The notes under the pieces are model-generated. The model had not been told where the DNA came from, made no database searches, and saw nothing but the letters and a program-made list of their open reading frames with translations. A stretch of DNA of 64,000 bases from positions 1-64,000 of the forward strand of contig JAJTWR010000284.1 of the NCBI GenBank assembly GCA_021613335.1, read 5' to 3'. Shown piece after piece: positions 33,889 to 45,930 of this stretch (positions are counted from its first letter, which is position 1; every line of letters starts with the position of its first letter). The DNA is from Whitmania pigra (Eukaryota > Annelida > Clitellata > Hirudinida > Haemopidae). A program made the translations under genes and the position numbers.

Positions 33889-34220
33889 TTGTGCTACATC
33901 TTTATTGACAAATAAGAGACAAAACTTAATAAGTTAAACTAAAGTTTGTTTTCTGGACACTATCCTTTCCAAGACGTGCTTCGGAGTCGGCAGAGAAAAC
34001 TTCGGGCCATGCTGCTCCTTTTCGGCCAGCCCCAATCCTCGATGCCAGAGCTCCATTCAAACATTTCTCCTTCATTTCTGCTGCCAGTCGAGGTCCAGTC
34101 ACGTAGAAACAGTCCAATAAAATCTGGTATCCGTAGCGTGACGCAAGTGAGGGCTGCTCGGAGAAGCCAAGTAAATTGCAGATCTAATGACTGTTTTACA
34201 ACGGCTCCATGACTAGACAA
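33889..34220 (-). other. Possible R2 3' region of an unrecognised lineage
   Basis: This stretch precedes the degenerate 28S flank on the minus strand, where an R2 3' end is expected. Overlapping minus frames (33960-34220 and 33926-34117) show no known R2 C-terminal motif such as WRGxxA. Local GC is higher than its surroundings. The call rests on position only. Confidence 0.35.
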
Positions 34221-34960
34221 CCATCATTTACAAATATTATTCGCATAACAATGTGACAAAAAATCCCCAAACAAAAATCCAGAGTGAGAAAACTAATGTG
34301 AGCGAAATAGCACAGCATATCCTAGGATATTAGATTTAGAGATAATACTCACTAAGAATGAGAAAATCAAATCACACAAATTAATCATTAATTAATCCAA
34401 GAGAGACACCAAACATAAATAAAGTGAGAACTAAAGATGGTAAAATAATTTTAAAGGTTAATTTGATCATTAACAAGCAGAATTTAAGCCAAGAACTTAA
34501 ATAAGATCAAGCCATTGAATTCAATTTGTAGAATATGTTAAATGAAAGGTGAATCAGTACAGCGACGATTGGAACCTAAGGAAGCGACAGCATAACCAAT
34601 TGATTAATGAAATAATATACAAAAACTAAAGAAAAATCAAAACATTAGCTGTAACCAATGCAAGACAATCGTCAAATTTGTGGAAAGGAGCATCCATATT
34701 TACCAAAATTTGATCGAACGGATCATCAAGATAACATTAATAAGGATGTTAATAAGCAATATTATCATTAATAAGCAACCTAAAATGTTATAATGTTTTC
34801 AAATTACAGATTTTGACGCCTTGAATCAACCCAAAACATTTTATGTAAAAAGCCGACAAGTAGCGAACGAGTTTTCACAAGTCAGTTGCAACTTGCAAGC
34901 ACAACACATAATTACACAGTTTCATTAAGCCAGTGGCTTAGCTAGACGGCGGCCGCCCCT
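34221..34960. other. AT-rich sequence without gene
   Basis: Long runs of A/T with no open frame above 60 codons that looks real. Nothing further recognised. Confidence 0.3.
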
Positions 34961-34977
34961 GGCCCCATGCCTGAGGT

Positions 34978-35350
34978 TAATAATGTTAGGGGAACACCAA
35001 AGTTTCTTCCCAGGAGCCTACCCTAGCAGGGGTAGGCCTGGACACGCACCTGTGAACTTCATAGTTACTACTGCCTGTTACCCACACTTTTTTGCATTTC
35101 TTCATGATAATATTCAGAGTATAGAACCTTGGGTTAACTGGCAACAGCCATCAGAACGCAACCTAAACTTAATAATGTTATGAGGGGCACCAAATTACCA
35201 GTTTCTTCCCAGGGGCCTAACCCTTAGCTGGGGTAGGCCTGGACATGCACCTGTGAACTTCATAGTTACTACTGCCTGTTACCCGCACTTTTTGATATTT
35301 CTTCATTATAATATTCAGAGTTTAGCACGTTATGTCAACTGGCAACAATG
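34978..35350 (-). repeat. Two tandem copies of a decayed 28S/R2 5' junction
   Basis: Two similar segments (about 34981-35163 and 35170-35350) each contain, on the minus strand, AATATTATNATGAAGAAAT, a GCGGGTAACAGGCAGTAGTA-like string and AACTATGAAGTTCACAGGTG. The first part is the 28S region before the R2 site (CTGAATGTC..GAAGAAATTC..GCGGGTAAACGGCGGGAGTA). What follows is shared between the copies and includes AGGCCTACCCC and GAAGAAACT, presumably R2 5' UTR. Confidence 0.6.
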
Positions 35351-37686
35351 GAGAAAGTCTTAATAATCGAATTTAGGCGCTACCTTCTTTCAGAAATGAT
35401 GTCCAGGGAATCCAATTCATATGTCATAAACAATGCCCATCAATGAACCACATTTTTAAAATTTCAAGCATCTCTAGCGCTCTGGTCACTTTCTTGATGG
35501 TCACTATCTACTTGAACAAGAGGAACCCCTGATTACAGAGGCAATCTTCAGCTGTTGGCATAAAAAATTTGAAAAGCCTCCAAAAATAATCACAGCTTCT
35601 CTCATCTCTCTCGATTGAGTGAAAGTGATAATAATATTTATGATTACCATCACTAAAGCAATTGCCAAACAAATATACCAAATTCTGAAAAAGGATGGTT
35701 TGATTAGTCTGCTAAAAATACATCTGCTAGACGCATTTGAATCATATAACATGAATTCGTACTTGCTTAAAATACGAGGCAAACTCACAAAAAAATAGTT
35801 AGAATAAGTTGCTGTCTCATACCAAAGAGGTTGGAAGAGCACATATGAAAACGTTCATCGTATACTAAGTTTCACAATCTACTAGACTTGACAGTTCACA
35901 GTGACGAGAGTGCTGAAAAGTCAAAATATAATTTAAAATTACAAATTGAGTGCGAAAATCATAACATTGATCAAACATATAAAAATGTGAAGTAGGGTAA
36001 CCATCCTAATCCGCAGTCACTATTTACCGAGTTGAAAAAAAAATATTTCCATATCAAAGAATTCATTTCAGCTTTTTCCAATAGGTTAGAACCCTCGCAC
36101 AATTTGAAATGACTTAATTTGTTTATTCAAGGAATTAAGAGCCAAACATTATGTCACCGTAGCACAAGAACGACAGTTCGGTCTTAGAAGATATCATGTC
36201 AAGACTTTGAATAAAGTCAGCTCAAACCCTCCTCAAAATCGAACAAAACTTATTATGTTTGATTTGCAATATGAAGAAGCAAAGTAACCTTAACGAGCCC
36301 AAATACGACCGAAGCTCACCACTCGGGCCCAACAACCCGACCGACAATTGCAAGTCGGCGTCCAAAGATAAGTTACATCAGAAATTGTGGCGGTGCATTG
36401 TGATTCTCTTTGTCAACTGAAAATCTTAAAATAAAAAATATGCAATTGTTTCATATTTGTATGTAATATATGCCATCCTATATATCATGCAAGCTCAGTA
36501 GCAAATTTAAGGAGAGTAGAGGGCACAAAATTCGGGTTGCTTTAAAATTTTTAAGGCAGAGTGAAACTCGACTCGAATGCGGAAACAGAAGAGATGAAAC
36601 TGTTTCAGACCAGCGGGCCAAGTTAAGCGGAGGGTGAGCACAAAGTTATAAAAATTGGATACCTAATTAACAATGTTTAAGGACTTCCGCATTGATATGT
36701 AAAATATTACCAGTTTCGCCCTAGGCACATAAACCCTTAGCTATGCCAATGGGCCCGGTGAGCTGAAACAGCTTCCGTGTGAGCAGACAATACCGACGAC
36801 TAACATATTTAATTTGCTTGACGTAACATATTTAATTTCTCTCAAACCAAATTTTGCTATTACATTCCAATCGGTGATTATTACTAACCAGATTTAAAGA
36901 AGTTTCAAAATTTGCCCAAGACCATGTTCAATAATTAAAAATTTCATTAACTATGAAAGCCAATCACTCCCCGATTAATAATCAGTCAAGAAACTGGATA
37001 CAAACCAGGTTTGGGATTATTAGCAAAGTAGCATCAATTCACACTAATCACCCCACATTGATTAAAGCTAATTTGAATTTAGTACCTTTTGGATGATTTT
37101 GATCAGCTCTTATCCAACACTTACAACAAAAGTGAAAGCCTGGTCAGCCTCAATCCCAAAAATGAATTGAAATGCATATTTCTGATTATTAATTGAAAAC
37201 TGAAGTGGACTTGATGATACTATACATGTCATACCAAATTAAAAACACAAAATGAAAGCAATATTTTGTAAATATTTTTATGTATTTCATACAAAAGACA
37301 GCTGCAAAATATCATATTACAACTCCTCAACTTTTCCTCCGATGCATGAAAATGCATGGGTTTCTAAAAAAAATTATCAATCAGTTCACATAATAAATAT
37401 AATATAATATTGATATAAATACAATAAATATCAACATTAATTCAGGAAATTATTGCACACCACAATAACAAACCTTAAACAGTGGGAAACAATTCTTGGT
37501 TCTCATGAACACTGTGATAAGCTGATTCAGTTGGACTGAATGACAACATTTCTTAAGTTACTTAGCATTTCTTCATTAACATCGTAAATCAGAAATAAAT
37601 CTGTAAAAATTGTTATCTTAGTTATCAAAAGTTATCAAAAGTAATTTCTGGTGCTTAAAGTATTAAAATTCAAAAGTGAATAAGAT
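35351..37686. other. AT-rich sequence without supported gene
   Basis: Only short frames. One minus-strand frame of 112 codons (35504-35842) contains a hydrophobic stretch (FRIWYICLAIALVMVIINII) that could be a membrane segment, but I cannot match it to a family. An AACATATTTAATTT-like string occurs twice near 36800-36840. Confidence 0.3.
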
Positions 37687-37880
37687 AATTGTAATTGTAA
37701 TTGTAACTTCATTTATATAGCGCCATATGCATAGCGTCAGAGGCGCTTCTTGTGACCATTTATATAGCGCTCCTTCCCAAGGGCGCTGGCGGCAGTGCAG
37801 GCTGGGTTTCGAACACGACACATTACGACTGTTGCCATTACCGCCGTATGCAGGCACGTAACCCATTCGGCTAACCTGCT
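37687..37880 (-). mobile_element. tRNA-derived SINE
   Basis: On the minus strand the head carries an RNA polymerase III A box (TAGCCGAATGGGTTA, about 37858-37873) and a B box (GTTCGAAACCC, 37804-37814). A body with two GCGCTATATAAATG motifs follows, then an (ATTACA)n tail. This is the layout of tRNA-derived SINEs. A second copy lies at 47350-47510. Confidence 0.82.
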
Positions 37881-38283
37881 AATAAATTTCAATTTACATT
37901 CTCAAAAGAATGACAAACTTTTTATAAAAATGCAGCAGAAAATCTAAATAAACTTGTTGGAGGTGGCATGATAACCAATATCTCTGACATTCTATTTGAG
38001 TATCTTTGTGGATCTGAGAACAACCATGCTGAGATGGTTTGGAAAATGATTTATGAAAATGACACATTCAAATATTCATATTCAAAGTGAATAAGATAAT
38101 AAATTTCAATTTACATTCTCAAAAGAATGACAAACTTTTTATAAAAATGCAGCAGAAAATCTAAATAAACTTGTTGGAGGTGGCATGATAACCAATATCT
38201 CTGACATTCTATTTGAGTATCTTTGTGGATCTGAGAACAACCATGCTGAGATGGTTTGGAAAATGATTTATGAAAATGACACA
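37881..38283. repeat. Tandem duplication of about 185 bp beside the SINE
   Basis: The segment AATAAATTTCAATTTACATT ... GATTTATGAAAATGACACA occurs at about 37880-38065 and again at 38095-38283, nearly identical. The SINE lies at the left edge of the first copy; the left edge of the second copy (GTGAATAAGATAATAAATTT) shows the SINE-free state. Confidence 0.88.
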
Positions 38284-40251
38284 TAACAATGAGAAGGCAA
38301 CTGAGCTAATATACATGCACAACAAATTACATAATTCAACAACAAACACTAATCATACTCAGTTACAAAAACTGATACATTTACATTATAGTGTCCACAT
38401 AAGAGTGAATGGCATGATCAAGAAATTCACAATCACAAATAGCAGAATCCCTTCTGACAACTTGGCAAAAAAAACAGATGTTAGGTATTAACAAGAAATC
38501 AAACCTAATCAAGAATTAATTAATAATGCAATTATTTAATCAATAACGTTATAATTAATTGATAACATCTGGTTATTATTTGTTCCTCACTCTGCATGCA
38601 CTTCACTCCTTCCAATGTGTTCCCTGCATTTTCCACATTCTTAAACAATGCAGTGAATGCACCAAGACCAGCTAGTGAACATTAATTAAGTTAATTAAGA
38701 ATAATTAAAGTTCATTTGAAACATTATTATGCTCAAATATGAACTATGTTCAATGTATAAGTTTTTTAACAAATTTGTTTAATTGCTTTGAAATTCATAC
38801 AAGATCCTCATAAGACATTCATTTACTAAAGAAGACCATTTCATAATTTTTGCTTGAGACCATAAGTGAAGAAAATACTAAAAGCCTTAACAATCATGTA
38901 AACATTGGTTATTCAATTGTCATGAACACAGGCTAGAAACTAAGTATTTTGTGACTGATGAACTTCTCAAGTAGAACAGGATAGAGTCCTTTCACCAAGA
39001 AGAGGAAAATGAAACTTTATTGAAAGAATATCCTTCTCTACCATGGTGATCATGTAATTTTTTTATCTTCAAAATCCTGTGACATGTCTGTGAAAATGTA
39101 GCAGATGTAAAAACTTCTAGTTTTAGTATTATGAAGATAACTTATGCTGTATTAATACAATTAAAAAATTTAAAATTTGATTAAAACACACCAAGTTCAT
39201 TGGTTATCAGAATCTTCATTATCTTATTTTAAATTTCTATTCAAGTCATATCTCTAAGTTCACTCTAAAATTAATTAAAAGCATATTAATAAAATATCAT
39301 AGTCTTAAATCAAAATTGCCATTTTGTTTGTTATAAGAAATATGATTTTAATTCTGGTAATCAATATAAGCTGCAACAAACCAATTTGACTCCAAGTTCT
39401 TTCCCATAAAAAAAACTCATCTTCCCATATCTGCTTATATTGGAGATTGTTTTCACTGAATGATAAGCAGAATACGAGGCTGCCACCATGAACAATAGTA
39501 AAACTTTACTACTAAAACTGAGTTCAATTGTTCATTCTAGTTTAATAACCTCACAAACAAACATAATATAAGAACAACATACTTTTTGTTCACCACCAGG
39601 GACATCATTTCATCTTTTTCCAAAGGGAAGGCAAACTCAGGTGGGCAAACCCTCGTTAAATGAGATGAACTTTTTTTGCAACTAGTCTAAAGTCCCTCCA
39701 AATTACGTCCCTGTTCGCCACATTACACGGTAACGCAATGCCAACCAACTCAACCTTTGTGAGATTAGCTCGGTCTTGATAGAGTAACTGATAACCAATA
39801 TCAACAGTTAATTGTGTAAAACGACACTACAAACCAGGTAAGTCTGTGACATGAAAGTAATGATGGTAACAAAGTTGTAAACGAGAAGAAATTATAATTA
39901 CTTAATATTCTGAAAACAAAATTTTTAATGGCGGTGATTGAACTCAACCGACACTAGTTGTAAAATGTCTTCAAGAAATATTCATGCAAATCCCAGCCAT
40001 CGATGGTACCCATAAATTCAGGTGAAGAATGAATCTTACTCTGACGATGCAAATCACGTTGTAAAATGTCAACATTTTTCTTGTCACTCTATACAATCCA
40101 ATCAATCACAATATTATCCGTGACACATATTCGTGGCTATGTCGATTGTAGTCAGTTGGCATAATCAAGGGAACCGCCGAGTGATACGATTTGTTTACAT
40201 TTAATTCCTTACATTAAGGTTTGTAGATAATTAGCATGAAAGTGTTTTGTA
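38284..40251. other. AT-rich sequence without gene
   Basis: No convincing coding frame, RNA gene or repeat boundary recognised. Scattered short inverted AT-rich motifs only. Confidence 0.3.
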
Positions 40252-40490
40252 TCAATGCACATTCTGTTTTGACATAAAAACTTTATTCAAATTAAATATA
40301 TGTAATATGTCAGTGGTTATACCCATATTTATTCGATTCCCTAAATTGGATCTCATGTAACAAAACACTTCAACTACTTCACTTTTTACATCCCTGATGA
40401 TAAATTCTTGTTCAATATTGATTAAACCAAGGTCAGTAAGTCGTTCTTGTGACAATACAGATGCAAGAGATGTGACTGGGCCAACGCCAA
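40252..40490 (-). pseudogene. Possible hAT transposase C-terminal tail
   Basis: The minus-strand frame reads ASVLSQERLTDLGLINIEQE, then FIIRDVKSEVVEVFCYMRSN. The pattern S.ERL..LGL..IE.E...D..S.EV.E.F resembles the end of TTF/ZMYM-type hAT transposases after the dimerisation domain. The upstream part is not present. Weak evidence; it could also be chance similarity. Confidence 0.4.
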
Positions 40491-40522
40491 CCGCCTAATT
40501 GGAAAATTTAGATAATGTAGTG

Positions 40523-40698
40523 TGTTGGACACAGGAACTTTGTCCTACTTGCATAATTAGAGACGCGGGCTCCGAGCGCCATGTTTGTTTTATGTTTCAT
40601 GAACTCAACGCGATATTATTCCTTCTCAACTCGAGTCAACAATTCCTCTGTTCAACATTTATTCTTCTGATTGTCAGTGTATATACATTTACACTACA
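40523..40698 (+). repeat. 5' LTR of the Mag-like element
   Basis: It starts TGTTGGACAC and ends CACTACA (TG...CA rule), 176 bp. It reads the same as the 3' LTR at 44663-44838 throughout. The first 140 bp are also related to the minus-strand LTR fragment at 15356. Confidence 0.95.
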
Positions 40699-40701
40699 AA
40701 T

Positions 40702-40719
40702 TGGTGACCCCGACGTGAT
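40702..40719 (+). promoter_or_regulatory. Primer-binding site, tRNA-Trp type
   Basis: TGGTGACCCCGACGTGAT lies 3 bp after the 5' LTR. It complements the 3' end of metazoan tRNA-Trp (ATCACGTCGGGGTCA plus CCA) over 18 nt, as I recall that tRNA. It would prime minus-strand cDNA synthesis. Confidence 0.8.
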
Positions 40720-40728
40720 AGAAGAGAT

Positions 40729-41541
40729 ATGGAAGATCTAATCAACCTGAAATCAGAGGAGGCCGGAGCTCTACCACGTGTGACAGCCGTCAGCATGCAG
40801 TTGCCGCCGTTTTTCACAGCGAACCCGAGACTGTGGTTCGCCAACATCGAGGCGTTGTTTCACGTACAACGCCTGAAGGACGAGACTCAGCGATACGCAC
40901 ACGTGGTACACAATCTGCCCTTCCACGTAGCGGAGCAGGTCCAGGACCTCATCTACGAGGTTCCAAGCGAGAGGCCGTACACCGGTCTCAAGGAGGCCAT
41001 CCTGCAGCGCTGCGGACAATCTCAACAGACAAGGCTGAGGAGCCTTTTCAGCGCAGTGCAACTGGAAGGTCGGCTACCCAGCCAACTCCTTCGACACATG
41101 AAGACGCTGCTGGGAGACAATTCGATGGACGAAGCCATCCTCCGGCAGCTGTGGGTTGATAAGCTGCCACCTCACGTCCGGTCCATGCTGGCGACCGCCC
41201 ACGACAAAAGCCTCCTGGAACAGTCCATCATGGCGGACCAAGTCATGGACGCGTACACGGACCCCACGGTCTCACGGGTAGTGACGGCCCCCCTGCAAGG
41301 ACAGACCACCATGGAAGACATCAGCCTCAAGCTTCGGATGATCACCGACAGGCTGGCCAGGCTGGAAACCACCAGAGCGGAGCCTAGGCGACACACACGA
41401 CCCCGAAGCAGGAGCAGATCCCAAGCAAGACGCAGCAAGACACCGGGAGTGTGCTGGTACCACGCCACATACCGGGAGAAGGCTCAACGCTGCCAACAGC
41501 CCTGCTCCTTCCAGTCATCAAACTCCAGGGCCGGGCAGTAG
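40729..41541 (+). CDS. gag: Gag protein of the Mag-like gypsy element
   Basis: Capsid-type structural protein of 270 residues that would package the element RNA in virus-like particles. ATG at 40729 is 9 bp after the primer-binding site. The N-terminus has [20 protein letters not shown], the gag motif shared by many invertebrate gypsy elements. The C-terminal region is Arg/Ser-rich ([14 protein letters not shown]) and ends in a CWYH..C..C variant knuckle ([19 protein letters not shown]) in place of a standard CCHC. The frame is intact to TAG at 41539-41541. Its 3' end overlaps pol in a different frame, so pol needs -1 frameshifting or an equivalent. Confidence 0.93.
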   Translation: MEDLINLKSEEAGALPRVTAVSMQLPPFFTANPRLWFANIEALFHVQRLKDETQRYAHVVHNLPFHVAEQVQDLIYEVPSERPYTGLKEAILQRCGQSQQTRLRSLFSAVQLEGRLPSQLLRHMKTLLGDNSMDEAILRQLWVDKLPPHVRSMLATAHDKSLLEQSIMADQVMDAYTDPTVSRVVTAPLQGQTTMEDISLKLRMITDRLARLETTRAEPRRHTRPRSRSRSQARRSKTPGVCWYHATYREKAQRCQQPCSFQSSNSRAGQ

Positions 41542-44500
41542 CTGCGACGGCTGCCTCTGGCCAACATCATGGAAGTCGCCTGTTCCTCATCGATGACGTT
41601 TACAACGGCCTGAAGTTTCTTGTCGACACCGGGTCGGAGGTCAGCGTCATCCCTCCACCTCCCCAGCACACGCTCAAGACATCACCCTTCACGCTGCAGG
41701 CTGCCAATGGCACGACGATTAGGACTTATGGTCAAAAATCCCTGTCGTTAGATTTGGGTTTGAGGCGCAAGTTCCAGTGGATCTTCGTTGTCGCCGAGGT
41801 GCAGTCGCCAATCATTGGAGCAGATTTCCTGGGCCATTTCAACTTGAACGTCGACATGTGCAACAAGAGGCTGATAGACAACAAGACAACTTTATCGGTC
41901 GTGGGATCAATCAGTGCAGCACCTCCAACCCACGTCCACCTGGCGCGAGCAACAACCAACCTCATCACAGGGCTTTTGGAGAAGTTTCCGTCACTGGGCA
42001 GGCCTTCCAATTTCAACGAGAGCGTCACTCATCAGGTCAAACATCACATTGTCACAGACGGCCCACCAGTTTTCTCAAAGCCACGCCGACTTCACCCCGA
42101 CAAGTTCAAGATGGCCAAGGCTGAGTTTGAGCACATGCTCCAGCTGGGAATCATCCGCCCCTCTTCCAGCCCATGGTCATCACCTCTGCACATGGTCCCA
42201 AAATCTTCAGGGGACTGGAGGCCATGCGGGGATTATAGAGCACTGAATGCACGGACTGTTCCGGACAGATACCCCATTCCTCACCTACACGATTTCACAA
42301 ATGGTCTGACCAACGCACAGGTTTTTTCAAGAATCGATCTCGTCCGGGCCTACCACCACATCCCCATCGCAGAGGAGGACATACCCAAGACCGCCATCAC
42401 CACACCGTTCGGTCTGTACGAATTCATCCGGCTACCGTTCGGACTCAGGAACGCAGCCCAGTCTTTCCAGCGCTTCATGGACGAGATACTCCGAGGGCTA
42501 GATTTTGTATTTGTCTACATCGACGACGTTCTAATTGCCAGTTCGTCGATGGAGGAGCATCTCGGACATCTGGAGCAAGTGCTGGAGAGGTTCACTGATT
42601 TCCACCTCACGGTGAACATGGACAAGTGTGAGTTTGCTGTCTCATCCACAACATTTCTGGGACACTCTGTGAGTTCGGACGGCATACAGCCACTTCCGGA
42701 CAATGTCAAGGCCATCACAGAGTACAAGCAACCGGAGACGCTTACACAGCTACGACGTTTCGTGGGTCTGGTGAACTTCTACAGGAGGTTCATCCCACAC
42801 TGCGCCGACATGCTCGCTCCTTTGACCAGCATGTTCAACAAGCAGAACTCGAAGAGCAAGGCAGCAGTGTCCCTGAACCCTGTCCAGTTGCAAGCATTCC
42901 AGAAAATCAAAGATGCTGTGCAGTCCGCCACCTGTCTCGCATTCTTGGACAAGGACAGCCACCTACAACTCCTCACAGACGCTTCCGACGATGCAGCTGG
43001 AGCGGTCCTGGAACAAGTGCAAGGTGGCCTCACTACACCGGTGGCGTTTTTCTCCAAGAAGTTCAGCCCGACGGAGACTCGGTACAGCACGTTCGGCAGG
43101 GAACTGTTAGCGATGTACCTGGCCGTGAAGCACTTCCAACACCTATTGGAAGGTCGTCAATTTACAATCTACACGGACCACAGGCCGCTCACATTTGCTT
43201 ACAAGAGCGGATCCAGCCGGTACTCGCCCAGAGAAATACGGCATCTGGATTTCCTTAGTCAGTTTGCAGCTGACATCAGGCACATCAAAGGAGACCAGAA
43301 TGTCGTGGCAGATGCCTTGTCGCGCACCGACGTCAACGCCGTCACAACCATCGATCTACAAGAGATAGCCGCACACCAAGCTGCAGAGACCCAGCTCCAG
43401 ATCGACACGCCATCCCTGGAGATCATTGAGGTCCCACTACCATCCAGCCACGGCAACATATTCGTCGACGTCTCAACAGGAGTGCACAGACCGCTCGTCC
43501 CAGAGAAGCTGCGTCACAAGGTATTTCTGAGCCTACACTCTTTATCACATCCAGGTGCCCGTGCAACGTCAAAACTGGTGAGGCAACGTTTCGTCTGGCC
43601 GAACATGGACAAGGACATCAGAGCATGGTGCCGAGAGTGTCTGGCGTGCCAGAAGAGCAAGATCCACCGACACACTACGACGCCACCAGCAACATTCCCT
43701 CTGCCAAGCTGCCGCTTCCAGCACATCCATTTGGACCTGGTGGGACCACTTCCGTCATCGGAGGGACACACACACATCCTCACATGCGTGGATCGATTCA
43801 CAAGATGGCCCATGGCTATACCCCTTTCCGACACCTCAACGGAAGCCATCGTCAAGAATTTCATGCTCTCATGGATTTCCAACTTTGGAGTGCCGGAAAC
43901 CATCACCACGGACCGGGGTAGCCAATTTTCCTCACATATGTTTTATCAGTGGTGCAAGTTGTTAGGCATCCGCCACGTAAAAACAACGGCCTACCATCCT
44001 GCTGCTAACGGAATGGTGGAACGTTTCCACCGTCAACTCAAGGCAGCACTCATCGCACAGAACGCCACCAACACCTGGACAGATCTCTTACCCATGGCTC
44101 TTCTGGGGATCCGGGCAACCGTCAAAGAAGACCTTCAATGCTCTCCAGCCGAGTTGGTCTACGGGACGGCGTTGAGATTACCAGGAGAGTTTTCACCAGC
44201 AAGCGACTCCAACCCGCCGATTGGACAGTCAGGTTTCGTGGATCGTCTGAGGGAGCAAATGCAGGGTCTCAGGCCGCAACAACCAAGACAACGGCAACAA
44301 CCCGCGTACATCCCGAAGGACCTGGCCACGACACCACAAGTATTCGTCCGGGTCGATTCTCACAAACCGCCGCTGAGCCCACCATATGACGGTCCCTTTG
44401 ACGTCCAAGAACGCCATCGGAAATACTTCGTCGTCAGGAAGAATGGCAGGAATGACACAGTGTCCATCGACAGGCTGAAACCAGCAATTCGGCCCCAGAC

Positions 44501-44624
44501 TTCAGTTCCAACCACAGCCAACCCATCCCCAGCTATCAACCCAGCAACACCTCTGGCTCAACCTCAAACACGCTCCGGACGAAGAGTTCACTGGCCCAAG
44601 AAACTCGAGGACTACGAGCCCTGA
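41388..44624 (+). CDS. pol: Pol polyprotein (PR-RT-RNase H-integrase) of the Mag-like element
   Basis: The open frame runs from after a TAG at 41385 to TGA at 44622-44624. Numbering residues from 41451: aspartic protease active site [10 protein letters not shown] (Asp59); RT with catalytic Asp296 (SRIDLV) and YIDDV (Asp358-359); RNase H with [10 protein letters not shown] (Asp510), YTDHRPL and VADALSR (Asp621). Integrase has a HHCC zinc site (His696, His700, Cys730, Cys733) and a DDE core at Asp762, Asp821 and Glu857, with the canonical 35-residue spacing. A C-terminal GPFDV-type domain follows. No stop, frameshift or lost catalytic residue is seen, so the element looks able to move. No env frame exists. 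The gag overlap is about 154 nt in the -1 frame; I see no classic slippery heptamer. Confidence 0.95.
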   Translation, partial: ATHTTPKQEQIPSKTQQDTGSVLVPRHIPGEGSTLPTALLLPVIKLQGRAVAATAASGQHHGSRLFLIDDVYNGLKFLVDTGSEVSVIPPPPQHTLKTSPFTLQAANGTTIRTYGQKSLSLDLGLRRKFQWIFVVAEVQSPIIGADFLGHFNLNVDMCNKRLIDNKTTLSVVGSISAAPPTHVHLARATTNLITGLLEKFPSLGRPSNFNESVTHQVKHHIVTDGPPVFSKPRRLHPDKFKMAKAEFEHMLQLGIIRPSSSPWSSPLHMVPKSSGDWRPCGDYRALNARTVPDRYPIPHLHDFTNGLTNAQVFSRIDLVRAYHHIPIAEEDIPKTAITTPFGLYEFIRLPFGLRNAAQSFQRFMDEILRGLDFVFVYIDDVLIASSSMEEHLGHLEQVLERFTDFHLTVNMDKCEFAVSSTTFLGHSVSSDGIQPLPDNVKAITEYKQPETLTQLRRFVGLVNFYRRFIPHCADMLAPLTSMFNKQNSKSKAAVSLNPVQLQAFQKIKDAVQSATCLAFLDKDSHLQLLTDASDDAAGAVLEQVQGGLTTPVAFFSKKFSPTETRYSTFGRELLAMYLAVKHFQHLLEGRQFTIYTDHRPLTFAYKSGSSRYSPREIRHLDFLSQFAADIRHIKGDQNVVADALSRTDVNAVTTIDLQEIAAHQAAETQLQIDTPSLEIIEVPLPSSHGNIFVDVSTGVHRPLVPEKLRHKVFLSLHSLSHPGARATSKLVRQRFVWPNMDKDIRAWCRECLACQKSKIHRHTTTPPATFPLPSCRFQHIHLDLVGPLPSSEGHTHILTCVDRFTRWPMAIPLSDTSTEAIVKNFMLSWISNFGVPETITTDRGSQFSSHMFYQWCKLLGIRHVKTTAYHPAANGMVERFHRQLKAALIAQNATNTWTDLLPMALLGIRATVKEDLQCSPAELVYGTALRLPGEFSPASDSNPPIGQSGFVDRLREQMQGLRPQQPRQRQQPAYIPKDLATTPQVFVRVDSHKPPLSPPYDGPFDVQERHRKYFVVRKNGRNDTVSIDRLKPAIRPQTSVPTTANPSPAINPATPLAQPQTRSGRRVHWPKKLEDYEP

Positions 44625-44650
44625 CTTTTCGTTCGCCAGTTTGCTCTCTG

Positions 44651-44659
44651 GTGGGGGAG
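44651..44659 (+). promoter_or_regulatory. Polypurine tract
   Basis: GTGGGGGAG, just before the 3' LTR, is the expected plus-strand primer site. Confidence 0.75.
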
Positions 44660-44662
44660 TAT

Positions 44663-44838
44663 TGTTGGACACAGGAACTTTGTCCTACTTGCATAATTAG
44701 AGACGCGGGCTCCGAGCGCCATGTTTGTTTTATGTTTCATGAACTCAACGCGATATTATTCCTTCTCAACTCGAGTCAACAATTCCTCTGTTCAACATTT
44801 ATTCTTCTGATTGTCAGTGTATATACATTTACACTACA
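44663..44838 (+). repeat. 3' LTR of the Mag-like element
   Basis: 176 bp, same sequence as the 5' LTR, followed by the AGTG target duplication. Confidence 0.95.
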
Positions 44839-45033
44839 AGTGAGAGATGACGAACTCAAATAGCAATTATCACAACTATCCGAATAATTATAGAGACCCC
44901 AGAATCGTGTAAGATGTAATTGGAATATTGTAATTTTTGCTCTGTACGAAAAGCTTTATGAAAAAATTAAGTTAAATTATCGGTTTTGGGTAAGTTGATG
45001 CAATGTATACAACAAATTAAAACATTTTTGTTC

Positions 45034-45930
45034 ACAGCGAAAAATGCTGGGGGGGGCTCAAGTTTAGAAAAGGGACGAAAGCCCGACGCAGTCGAAAAAT
45101 TTTTGAAACTGTTCAAATCAAAACTACCAATTATAATTAATAAAGAATTAAAGATAGAACAGATTATTATTATTATGAATTTCAAACCAGTTAAAGCAAA
45201 TGTAAAAAAAAAGTTTATGATATGTTTAAAATTGTAATATGATAAGATTGGTATCTTAAACATTTCACTTATTCTAAATTATGTACAAAGTTAAGATCCT
45301 AAACAGTCTAAAACAATTTTGAAATGTTGTAGTCTAAATTACATTTGGATGTGTTTGCACTTACAAAATAATTTTTCGATCAGTCTGTAAAAATCTGTTC
45401 ACCATTTCATTTACTGGAAGAAGTGCAGTAGTTGTTTTGTTCGCAGATATTCTCAATAAACTTTGCAAACGACAGGCAGACATAGTCGTTCTGAGATGAC
45501 CTTTAATAAGGCGAAGTTTAGAAAATGCCCTTTCTACATCTGATGACGTAACTGGCAGAGTAAGAGCAACATCGAGCATATAATGCAGCTCGGGCTGAAT
45601 GCTTGTGGCACAGAAAAGATCTTGCAGTTCGATACATGCATTGGGATCAGACTGATCAGCACGTAAACTTGTCGATGTGTATTGGAGCTGTCCTTGCATA
45701 GTTTCAGCATCCTTTCCATGAAGGTTGCAGAATTCCGAAAGCTCGGGAGTCATTATGCCATTCTGCAAACCATCAAGAGCAGCCAAGGCAAGGGTTGTCA
45801 AAACGACTGGTTATCTGATGATTTACCTGATTAATAATTTCATAATATTCCTCGAACTTGAGTTGAGGTGTTTTCCATCGGATTTGGAAAAATTGCACGG
45901 TCCCCCCTGCCTCCCCTAGTTGCGCCACTG
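45034..45930. mobile_element. hAT element, left end truncated
   Basis: The right end has the full terminal sequence CTAGTTGCGCCACTG. The left end begins at CAGCGAAAAATGC, lacking about 12 bp of the terminal repeat found at 1592. Unit A near 16535 has the uninterrupted site. I could not find an 8-bp duplication, consistent with loss of the left terminus. Confidence 0.8.
45361..45801 (-). pseudogene. hAT transposase C-terminal dimerisation domain
   Basis: 146-codon frame closely related to 1996-2418, with SSDVERAFSKLRLIKGHLRT and a Leu-rich end. The N-terminal three quarters of a transposase are missing. The frame survives in both relatives, but so does much of the flanking non-coding sequence, so this does not prove selection. 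Confidence 0.8.

Larger units (their letters stand above)
40519..44842 (+). mobile_element. Complete Ty3/gypsy (Mag-like) LTR retrotransposon
   Basis: The element is flanked by the 4-bp duplication AGTG (40519-40522 and 44839-44842). It has two LTRs of 176 bp with no difference I can see, a primer-binding site, gag, pol and a polypurine tract. Identical LTRs mean a recent insertion, in contrast to everything around it. It inserted at the left edge of repeat unit B as seen here. The higher GC content (roughly half) also stands out from the AT-rich neighbourhood. Confidence 0.95.

Noticed and set aside
35504..35842. 112-codon minus frame with a hydrophobic segment
   Set aside because: AT-rich DNA readily yields hydrophobic frames; no family motif or splice context supports it.
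41172..44417. Many minus-strand frames opposite the gypsy gag-pol
   Set aside because: Shadows of the plus-strand gag and pol; GC-rich codons on the coding strand leave few stops on the other.
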